From Acidobacteriota bacterium (GTDB lineage: Bacteria > Acidobacteriota > Terriglobia > Terriglobales > Acidobacteriaceae): a stretch of DNA of 64,000 nucleotides. Every line of letters begins with the position of its first letter. Position 1 is the stretch's first letter. A program made the position numbers and the translations under genes. Below are positions 17,229-24,085 of the stretch, piece after piece. The notes under the pieces are model-generated. The model had not been told where the DNA came from, ran no database searches, and saw only the letters and a list, made by a program, of their open reading frames with translations. The stretch spans positions 1 to 64,000 of the forward strand of contig JAJYVF010000031.1 in NCBI GenBank assembly GCA_021792135.1, in the 5' to 3' direction.

Positions 17229-17406
17229 TTGAGGAAGCACGGAATCTGCACCTGGTCCGGGGACAGGTGGCACAATTGTGGAAGAGCTGAGTGGAGGAGC
17301 CTTCGAGATCGAATTCAGCGACAACGCCGGGCGTACGTATGCGACGGCGGCGCTGCGGCCCGAGTCATTTCTGGTGCTTCGACGTGAAGCCATCGCGGGT
17401 GCCTGA
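17225..17406 (+). pseudogene. Frameshifted remnant of a DUF4926 gene
   Basis: The family segment EEARNLHLVRGQV is read from 17225. It then jumps frame within GTGGCACA near 17270 to GTIVEELSGGAFEIEFSD and NAGRTYATAALRPESFLVL, ending at TGA 17404-17406. Adding one base at the jump restores a good DUF4926 sequence. The 5' third of the gene is missing, so a deletion appears to have fused it to the DUF6883 remnant. Confidence 0.6.
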
Positions 17407-17454
17407 CCTCGGGTACTGCCGATGATTGCCAGGCCGGGGCCGGGAGGCTGATCT

Positions 17455-17667
17455 CTACCAGTGGCCGGAGTGGTGGAGATGGAGGACGTGGGCGGCGGAG
17501 AAAGCCACGATCCAGAGGCCGACCACGAGGCTCCCCACGGTGATGATGTATTTGCGGACGGGGCGGTCGTGGGCGGCGAGGGCGTTGAATTTACGGGTGC
17601 CGAAGATCTGGCCGCCGATACCGATGGCCATCAGGAGAGCGCCGAAAATAAGGGTGAACCATGCCAT
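17455..17667 (-). CDS. Small two-helix membrane protein
   Basis: The 70-residue protein on the strand opposite to the ccm genes has hydrophobic helices at about 3-22 (FTLIFGALLMAIGIGG) and 43-65. A basic loop lies between them, and the tail is His-rich (HVLHLHHSGHW). Start and stop fit a free-standing gene with an AT-rich upstream region. It is not recognised. Its position between ccmB and ccmC breaks the expected operon. The frame is open much further upstream, but that part is antisense to other genes. Confidence 0.5.
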   Translation of the reverse strand: MAWFTLIFGALLMAIGIGGQIFGTRKFNALAAHDRPVRKYIITVGSLVVGLWIVAFSAAHVLHLHHSGHW

Positions 17668-17871
17668 GGCTATCCTTTGTACCCTATTTGTGGTAGATGC
17701 GGGAAGTGGCAGCGAGGCGTACGGGGGAGTCAGGTCGCGGGTCAATGCCGGGCAGCAGGACGGAGACGACTTATCTCCTTTGTTTGAGCGGGGTTGCGAG
17801 TTGGGTTGGGCAGTGGTGCGGGTTGGCGCGGGGCACCGGTTGGGGCCGAGATTTCGGCAGAGGCAGAGGTT

Positions 17872-18594
17872 ATGAAGCTTTGGCGATGGATTTGGCTGCT
17901 GGTCACGCTGGGCGTGCTGGCCAACGGGTTCCGGGTGGCGATGTTCGTGGTGCCGCCCGATGCGCAGCAGGGCGATGTCGGGCGGATCTTCTACTACCAC
18001 GTCCCCTCCTGGGCGGGAATGGGGCTGTTCTTCGCGATCAACCTGGTCTGCTCGCTGGTTTACCTGGGCGTGCGCAACCGCAACCACGAGCTGGCGATGA
18101 AAGCCGACTCGCTGGCGGTGACCTCGGCGGAGATGGGCGTGGTCTTCTGCCTGATCGGACTGGTGACCGGTTCGCTGTGGGGCCGGGCGGTGTGGGGGAT
18201 CTGGTGGACCTGGGATGCGCGGCTGACCTCGACGCTGGTTCTGTGGCTGATTTACGTGGCGTATCTGCTGCTGCGGCGGTTTGCGGCGGGGCCGCAGATG
18301 CGGACGCTGGCCGCGGTGATGGCCATCTTCGGCTATCTGGATGTCCCACTGGTCTACATGTCGACGCGCTGGTGGCGGACCCAGCACCCGGCGCCGGTCT
18401 TCGGGGGCGCTCCCGGGAACGGTGTGGCTCCGAGCATGATGCCGGCGATCTGGTGGAACCTGGCCGGATGGCTGATGTGGGGCATCTTTGTGGCGAGCCT
18501 GCGCTATGTGGCCGAATACCGGACGCAGCGGGCCGAACAGCAGGAGGCGCTGAAGGCGCTGGACATGGAACATGTCATCGAGGCAGGGAGGTAG
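17872..18594 (+). CDS. ccmC: Heme-handling membrane protein CcmC
   Basis: The 240-residue protein has six membrane helices. It contains the tryptophan-rich heme-handling WWD segment WGIWWTWDARLTS, preceded by IFYYHVPSWAG with the conserved periplasmic His, and a later HP region. CcmC loads heme onto CcmE. ATG at 17872 is preceded by GAGG and starts right at the first helix. The ccmD-like gene follows after two bases. Confidence 0.87.
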   Translation: MKLWRWIWLLVTLGVLANGFRVAMFVVPPDAQQGDVGRIFYYHVPSWAGMGLFFAINLVCSLVYLGVRNRNHELAMKADSLAVTSAEMGVVFCLIGLVTGSLWGRAVWGIWWTWDARLTSTLVLWLIYVAYLLLRRFAAGPQMRTLAAVMAIFGYLDVPLVYMSTRWWRTQHPAPVFGGAPGNGVAPSMMPAIWWNLAGWLMWGIFVASLRYVAEYRTQRAEQQEALKALDMEHVIEAGR

Positions 18595-18596
18595 GT

Positions 18597-18713
18597 ATGG
18601 AACATCGGCATCTGGTGCTGGCATACGCGGCGACCATCGGGATCCATCTGATCTATGTGACCTATGTCGCGGTTCGCTATCGGCTCTCCGGACGGGGCGT
18701 GAAGCAGGGCTGA
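18597..18713 (+). CDS. ccmD: CcmD-like mini membrane protein
   Basis: This 38-residue reading frame starts two bases after the ccmC stop. It has one hydrophobic helix (LVLAYAATIGIHLIYVTYVAV) followed by a basic tail, the size and form of CcmD, which holds CcmE on the CcmABC complex. CcmD sequences are poorly conserved, so the call rests mainly on size, topology and place. Confidence 0.6.
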   Translation: MEHRHLVLAYAATIGIHLIYVTYVAVRYRLSGRGVKQG

Positions 18714-18822
18714 GGCCCCTGGGGCTTTCCCCCGAATTCCGAGGCACCGCCAGTTCGATTTCCCGGGCCAGACCCAAAGCGGGGCTTTTGCCATCCAGCG
18801 CGGAGACGATAGAGTAGCAAAT

Positions 18823-19428
18823 ATGGCAATTCACAGGTTGTTTGTCTTTGCCGCTGCCGCTCTGATCGCCCTGGCTGCGCCGGCGCAGGAACCGGCGATC
18901 CACCCAAAAGATACGTCGGCCCTCAGGCCCCCGCCGGGAACGAAGGTGGCCATCGTGGAGTTTGCCGACATGGAGTGCCCGATGTGCGCGCGGGAGAACC
19001 CGGTGATCCAGCAGGCCGTGAATCAATATCATGTGCCGTGGCTCCGTTACGACTTCCCGCTGCCGATGCACAACTGGAGCTTCCAGGCGGCGGTAAATGG
19101 GCGCTGGTTCGATACCAAATCGAAGAATCTGGGCGACGAGTACCGGAACGCGGTCTTTGCCAATCAGCCGAGCATTGAGACGCGCGCCGACCTGCAGAAC
19201 TTTACGCAGAAATTCGCGGAGCAGCATGGCGTGGCCCTGCCGTTCGTGATGGATCCGCAGGGCAAGCTGGCGGCCGAAGTGAAAGCCGATGTGGCGCTCG
19301 GAAACCGGATCGGGGTGAACGCGACGCCCACGGCCTGGGTGGTGACGGATCACGGATACAAGCAGGTGCTGGACTTCAACAAGCTGTACCAGATGCTGGA
19401 CGAAGCGCAAGCGCAGACGAAGTCGTAG
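18823..19428 (+). CDS. Exported DsbA-like thioredoxin-fold oxidoreductase
   Basis: The 201-residue protein has a signal peptide (about residues 1-22, ending APAQE), a thioredoxin fold with active site C52-P-M-C55 in EFADMECPMC, and the cis-Pro loop VNATPTAW. It is closest to the DsbA/Thioredoxin_4 family. In the periplasm it could oxidise or reduce protein thiols. Directly after ccmC and ccmD, keeping apocytochrome cysteines in the right state is the likely task, which is inference from place. ATG 18823 follows a purine-rich stretch. Confidence 0.8.
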   Translation: MAIHRLFVFAAAALIALAAPAQEPAIHPKDTSALRPPPGTKVAIVEFADMECPMCARENPVIQQAVNQYHVPWLRYDFPLPMHNWSFQAAVNGRWFDTKSKNLGDEYRNAVFANQPSIETRADLQNFTQKFAEQHGVALPFVMDPQGKLAAEVKADVALGNRIGVNATPTAWVVTDHGYKQVLDFNKLYQMLDEAQAQTKS

Positions 19429-19608
19429 ACGGCTGCGAACCTTCCGGAAAGACTTGAGTCTTCGGAATCCTGGCGGATGCGGCGTTGTTCGCTTCCGCCT
19501 TGCGGCGCACGGCCGCCAGGCCCTGCGATTTACATTTCCCGGAGCCATGAGTGCAGAGCCCGCCGGGTCGCGGGCCGCTGCCTCCCAAATCGACGAAGAG
19601 AGAGAACG

Positions 19609-21693
19609 ATGACTGAAAGCACCGTCCAGACGCAGCCGCCGGTGGCTGCGCGGAAGCTTACGGAACGAGCGGTTCACGGGCACACGCTGGTGGACGATTA
19701 TGCGTGGCTGCGGGAGAAGGAAAATCTCGAGGTGCTCCAGTACCTGGAGGCGGAGAACGCGTATTGCGACGCGGTATTTTCCGGGACCGAAGAGCTGCAG
19801 GAGCAGCTCTACGACGAGATGCTGAGCCACATCCAGGAGACGGATGTGTCGGTGCCGTTCCGCGATGGGGATTACTGGTATTACTCGCGGACGGAGAAGG
19901 GGAAGCAGTACGAGTACTTCTGCCGCAAGCGGGGCAATGAGCAGGGGCCGCAGGGCGAGGAAGAGATCCTGCTGGACGTGAATGCGCTGGCCGAGGGCGA
20001 GAGCTTCATGGCGGTGGGCGCGATGACGGTTTCCGACGACGCCAACCTGCTGGCGTACACCTTCGACAACCGGGGATTCCGGCAGTACACGCTGCGGGTG
20101 AAGGATCTGCGGACGGGAGAGCTGCTGCCGGAGCGCATGGAGCGGGTGGGCTCGGTGGTGTGGGCGAAGGATCACCGGACGCTCTTCTACACGGTGGAAG
20201 ACGAGGCGCAGAAGCGGCAGTTTCAACTCTACCGGCATGTGCTGGGCGCTCCGGTGACCGACGATGAGCTGGTCTTCGAGGAGGAGGACGAGCGGTTCAA
20301 CATCGGCGCGGGGCGGACGCGCGATGACCGCTACATCATTCTGGAGTGCTCGAGCCATACGACGACGGAGGAGCGATTTCTGCCGGCGGACCAGCCGCGC
20401 GGCGCGTGGACGCTGATCGAGCCGCGGCGCGAGGAGATCGAATATTCCGCAGATCATCGCAACGGCCGGCTGTACATCCGGGTGAACGACACGGGGCGGA
20501 ATTTCCGGGTGGTGACGACGCCGGTCGAGGCTCCGGGGCGGGAGAACTGGGTGGAGCTGATCCCGCACCGGCCGGAGGTGATGCTGGAGGGGGTCGACCT
20601 GTTTGCCGGGTTCTGCACGATCTGGGAGCGGCGGCAGGGGCTGCAGCATGTACGGGCCGCGGACTTCAGCGGCACAGGACCGGAGCTGGGCAGGGAGAGG
20701 GAGATTGCGTTTCCGGAGCCGGTATACAGCGTGCATCCGCACGCGAACCGGATGTTCGAGACGAGGAAGTACCGGTACGCGTACCAGTCGCTGGTGACGC
20801 CGAGTTCGGTCTTCGAATACGACGTGGAGACGGACGCGTCGGCGCTGCTGAAGCAGGTGGAGATTCCGGGGGGATTCGACCGGACGCAGTATGCATCGGA
20901 GCGGATTTTTGTGACGGCTCCGGATGGGGTGGAGGTGCCGGTCTCGCTGGTGTGGCGCAAAGATAAGCGCGAGCCGGGGAAGAACCCGCTGTGGGTGTAT
21001 GGGTATGGGGCCTATGGATATTCGCTGCCGCTGGGGTTCAGCAGCCCGCGGCTGACGCTGCTGGATCGCGGGCTGGTGCTGGCGTACGCGCATGTTCGTG
21101 GTGGCGGCGAGATGGGTAAGCCGTGGCACGATGCCGGGCGGCTGATGGAGAAGCGGAACACGTTCACCGATTTTGTTGCCGTAACGGAGGCTCTGGTGGC
21201 GCGGGGGTACGGCGATCCGGCGCGAGTGGCGGCGGAAGGCGGGAGCGCCGGCGGTCTGCTGATGGGCGCGGTTGCCAACATGCGGCCGGAGCTGTACCGG
21301 GCGATTGTGTCGCATGTGCCGTTCGTGGACGTAATGAATACCATGCTCGATCCGACCCTGCCGCTGACGGTTCCGGAATACGAGGAGTGGGGTGATCCGA
21401 ACGAGAAGGCCGCGTTCGAGTACATGCTGAGCTACTCGCCGTACGACAATCTCGCGGCGAAGCAGTATCCCGCAATGCTGGTGAAGACTTCGCTGCACGA
21501 CAGCCAGGTGATGTACTGGGAACCGGCAAAGTATGTGGCGAAGCTGAGGGCTCTCCATGCTGGCGGGCGGGTGCTGGTGCTGCATACGAACCTGACGGCT
21601 GGGCATGGCGGGGCCTCGGGGCGGTACGACTACCTGAAGGAGATTGCCATGGACTACACGTTCCTGCTGCGGGAGCTGGGCGTCGTTTGCTGA
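19609..21693 (+). CDS. ptrB: Oligopeptidase B (prolyl oligopeptidase family, S9A)
   Basis: The 694-residue serine peptidase has an N-terminal seven-bladed propeller (about 75-410) and a C-terminal alpha/beta-hydrolase domain. The triad is Ser546 (GGSAGG), Asp631 (SLHDSQV) and His666 (TAGHGGASGRYD). Oligopeptidase B cuts short peptides after Arg or Lys. The motif DYAWLREKENLEVLQYLEAEN at the N-terminus is typical. No signal peptide is seen, so it is cytoplasmic. ATG 19609 is preceded by AAGAGAGAG. The last 530 bases overlap an open frame on the other strand. Confidence 0.88.
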   Translation: MTESTVQTQPPVAARKLTERAVHGHTLVDDYAWLREKENLEVLQYLEAENAYCDAVFSGTEELQEQLYDEMLSHIQETDVSVPFRDGDYWYYSRTEKGKQYEYFCRKRGNEQGPQGEEEILLDVNALAEGESFMAVGAMTVSDDANLLAYTFDNRGFRQYTLRVKDLRTGELLPERMERVGSVVWAKDHRTLFYTVEDEAQKRQFQLYRHVLGAPVTDDELVFEEEDERFNIGAGRTRDDRYIILECSSHTTTEERFLPADQPRGAWTLIEPRREEIEYSADHRNGRLYIRVNDTGRNFRVVTTPVEAPGRENWVELIPHRPEVMLEGVDLFAGFCTIWERRQGLQHVRAADFSGTGPELGREREIAFPEPVYSVHPHANRMFETRKYRYAYQSLVTPSSVFEYDVETDASALLKQVEIPGGFDRTQYASERIFVTAPDGVEVPVSLVWRKDKREPGKNPLWVYGYGAYGYSLPLGFSSPRLTLLDRGLVLAYAHVRGGGEMGKPWHDAGRLMEKRNTFTDFVAVTEALVARGYGDPARVAAEGGSAGGLLMGAVANMRPELYRAIVSHVPFVDVMNTMLDPTLPLTVPEYEEWGDPNEKAAFEYMLSYSPYDNLAAKQYPAMLVKTSLHDSQVMYWEPAKYVAKLRALHAGGRVLVLHTNLTAGHGGASGRYDYLKEIAMDYTFLLRELGVVC

Positions 21694-22786
21694 GCGGGAT
21701 TTTTTCCTTCCGATTGCACAAGTGTTGAAAGCAAAGAGTTTGTGTTGGGGGCAAGGGGGGAAGTGTGGGAGACAGGGGAGTTAGCGAGGTTGAGGGCGCA
21801 AGTATTGGTGACGAAAGAGGTTGTGGGCGAGGGCAGTCCCGGGGTTGGGTGGGGAAGAGCTGCGGCGGGAGTGGTGAAGGACGCGACGCCGGGGTTTTGC
21901 GCGCCGCGGCGCGGGGCGCAGGATGGCGAGCCGGTTCGACTTCGCGGCATGCGCTTCGTTCCCGATGAGCGCACTGCGTTCGCGGAGAGGGACGAGAGGT
22001 TGGGTGGGGAGAGGCTGAGGCGGGAAGGCTGGGGGACGCGAGGCCGGGATTCTGCGCGAGGCTTGCTCGCTCAGGATGACGGACGGGGCGGGATTCGGCG
22101 GCGGCGTTGAGGGAGAGGGATTGCGGGTCGGGTGGGGGAACTGCGCCGGAGGGGGCCGGTTCGAGGCCGTAGCGGCGGAGACCCTCGGGGTCGTTTTTGA
22201 AGTAGTCGCGGAGTTTGTCTTCCCAGCTGCTGGTTTGTGGCGGGGGTGGGACGGCGGAGAAGGCTTCGGGGCCGAGCGGCAGGTTGGGGGAGTGGGCGGG
22301 GGCGGGGTTGTCGGGAACGGCGAGAGCCTGCTGGGCCTCTTCGTCGAAGATGAAATCGCGGACGGGCTCATCCTCGCCCCGGCTGCAGGCGGCCTGGGTT
22401 TCTCCGGAGGGAGGCTGTTCGGTGGCGGCGGCGGATCGGGCCTGGCCGCGGGGGCGGTCGAGGGCGTGCATCTGGTAGAGGGCTTTCAGGCAGGTGCGCA
22501 TGACGGAGTTCATGGCGCCGGCCTGGCGGGAATCGATGACGGAGTTGGCGAGGGCGTCGGCGATGTTGTTGAGGTTGAAGAGGATGTCGGAATAATCGCT
22601 GACCCAGGCGAAGCTGACCAGGGGGACGGTGGCGGCGGTGCCGGGGAGGGCGTGGCGGATGCGTTTGCGGTGGATCAGGGCGCGGTAGTGGTGGCTGAAA
22701 CAGAGTTCGCGTTCGTGGAGCGCGGGCATGGTGCAGCGGGCGCCGTTGGTTTTGACGAAGCGGCAGCGGTGGTCGGTGGGCAGCAT
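21164..22786 (-). CDS. Acidobacterial C-C-C-H protein with long low-complexity tail
   Basis: The first 110 residues or so look genuine. A zinc-binding-like pattern C8-x9-C18-x10-C29-x2-H32 is followed by a helical domain (SDYSDILFNLNNIADALANSVIDSRQAGAMNSVMRTCLKALYQMHAL) that I know from several acidobacterial hypothetical proteins. From about residue 240 the frame becomes Pro/Ser/Arg-rich and crosses intergenic repeat-like DNA. It then runs about 530 bases antisense into oligopeptidase B. The true protein probably ends earlier in a normal genome, so the stop here may reflect loss of the original end. ATG 22786 is at the conserved start. Confidence 0.5.
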   Translation of the reverse strand: MLPTDHRCRFVKTNGARCTMPALHERELCFSHHYRALIHRKRIRHALPGTAATVPLVSFAWVSDYSDILFNLNNIADALANSVIDSRQAGAMNSVMRTCLKALYQMHALDRPRGQARSAAATEQPPSGETQAACSRGEDEPVRDFIFDEEAQQALAVPDNPAPAHSPNLPLGPEAFSAVPPPPQTSSWEDKLRDYFKNDPEGLRRYGLEPAPSGAVPPPDPQSLSLNAAAESRPVRHPERASLAQNPGLASPSLPASASPHPTSRPSPRTQCAHRERSACREVEPARHPAPRAAARKTPASRPSPLPPQLFPTQPRDCPRPQPLSSPILAPSTSLTPLSPTLPPLPPTQTLCFQHLCNRKEKIPLSKRRPAPAAGTCSPWQSPSGSRTAPRPRHAQPSGSYAAPAPARQHGEPSASPHTLPVPSTSPGCRAAKSSPALRDTASPRDCRTASSSACTRTRPSRSDHPTPRIPEPSAAGSDRAWYSLRPRTAHATQSPGTAPAACWQPRPSADRRRSRLPPPLAPDRRTPAPPEPPLRQQNR

Positions 22787-22809
22787 GGGATCCCCTCCCG
22801 GGGGCAAAG

Positions 22810-22842
22810 AAAAAGGCCGCTCGGATGGAGAGCGGCCTTTTT
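22810..22842. terminator. Bidirectional hairpin terminator
   Basis: GGCCGCTC (22815-22822) pairs with GAGCGGCC (22830-22837), flanked by five A on the left and five T on the right, so it can work in both directions. It lies between the VOC gene (minus strand) and the C-C-C-H gene and probably ends VOC transcription. Confidence 0.7.
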
Positions 22843-23046
22843 CATCTCTTAAGTTCAGTATAGCAGGCTGGGGCAGCAGGGCGGCCAGATTTGATGGCAG
22901 AGAAGTGCCGTGGAATGAGCGAGGACACGAAAGTAACGGGGGCGAAAAGCTTGACAGTTTTTCGGGGGGGACCTGAGGCGGCGGCGGTGAACGACAGCTC
23001 GCCGGGGCTCTGCGCGCTTTCGCCTGCTCCGAATGACGGCTCCCGA

Positions 23047-23997
23047 TCAGGGCTGACTGTCGGGGGAGGGGTTGGCGGCGGTGAAGCTGGAGCAGCAGGG
23101 CTTCTCGACGGCGGAGAACTCCATCAGCTCGACGCGGACGTCGTCGGGGTCAAAGAGATTGAACTGCCATTTGCCGTCCTTGCCCATCTGGGGGCGGGCG
23201 GGGGTGTCGCCGAGACGGTCCTGGGCGGAGAGGGTGGTGACGGCTTTCTCCATGTTGACCACGCCGAGGGAGAAATGGTCGAGGACGCCCAGGGATTTCT
23301 GCAAGATGTGCGCGGGGATGCCGCTGCCGGAGGGTCCGCTGGTGAGCATGTATTCGAGCCAGTCGTGGCCGTCAGGGACCTGCTGCGAAACCCAGTCAAG
23401 CTTGCCGGGCTGCATGCCTCCGTACCAGTAGGGCCGGAAGTTGAGGAGGCCGCGGTAGAAGGTGTCCTCCTTTTCGCGGCTGCGGATGAGCATGCCGACG
23501 TGGATGATGCGGCGGCCGATGGGGTCGGCTCCGGGAAGGTCATAGAGGGTGTTCAGGTCGCTGACGCTGAGGAGCTTTGCCGGCGGCTGGACGAACTGGA
23601 CCTTGTTGCCCTCGGGGTCCCTGACCTCGAACCACTGGCTGCCGTCGGAGGCGTGCTCGACGGATGAGGGAACCGAAACGTGGTGGGCGCCGAGATACCG
23701 GCGGAGCTGGTCGGCATTGGCGGTGATGTAGCCGATGTGGTCGAGGCGGTTCACGCCGGCATCGGCGGGCAGGGGCAGGACCTCGATGAACTGTTCCTGA
23801 TTGACGTAGTAGCGGGCGCCCTGGGAGTTTTCGGGATCGGAGGCTCTTTTGAGGCCGAGCTGATGGACGTAGAAGCGCTCGGTCTGGGCCGCGTTGCCGG
23901 TGTAGACGGCCATGTGGGAGACGCCGAGGATCCGGGGGCGATTTTGCGCAGTGCAGGAAAGCGCCGTGAGAAGCAGAGCCAGAATGGAAACACGCAT
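23047..23997 (-). CDS. Exported two-domain VOC (glyoxalase/extradiol-like) protein
   Basis: The 316-residue protein has a short signal peptide (MRVSILALLLTALSCTAQ) and two vicinal-oxygen-chelate halves: SHMAVYTGNAAQTERFYVHQLGL with VRDPEGNKVQFV, and IHVGMLIRSREKEDTFYRGLL with LDHFSLGV and LFDPDDVRVELME. Metal-ligand positions (His and Glu) look preserved. VOC proteins include glyoxalases, extradiol dioxygenases and resistance proteins; the reaction here cannot be named. ATG 23997 is chosen because the signal peptide begins there. Confidence 0.72.
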   Translation of the reverse strand: MRVSILALLLTALSCTAQNRPRILGVSHMAVYTGNAAQTERFYVHQLGLKRASDPENSQGARYYVNQEQFIEVLPLPADAGVNRLDHIGYITANADQLRRYLGAHHVSVPSSVEHASDGSQWFEVRDPEGNKVQFVQPPAKLLSVSDLNTLYDLPGADPIGRRIIHVGMLIRSREKEDTFYRGLLNFRPYWYGGMQPGKLDWVSQQVPDGHDWLEYMLTSGPSGSGIPAHILQKSLGVLDHFSLGVVNMEKAVTTLSAQDRLGDTPARPQMGKDGKWQFNLFDPDDVRVELMEFSAVEKPCCSSFTAANPSPDSQP

Positions 23998-24085
23998 TGA
24001 GCCGGAGCCCTCCAGTTTGCGTAACGAGGATACAGCATTTTCCGGGGAGAACGCCGGGCTGCGGAGGGCAGCGGCGCGGGATAGT

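Noticed and set aside
17455-21606. Very long minus-strand frame of 1383 codons
   Set aside because: Apart from its last 70 codons it is antisense to ccmC, the DsbA-like gene and oligopeptidase B, whose family motifs are complete. High GC leaves antisense frames open; only the small membrane protein at its end was kept.
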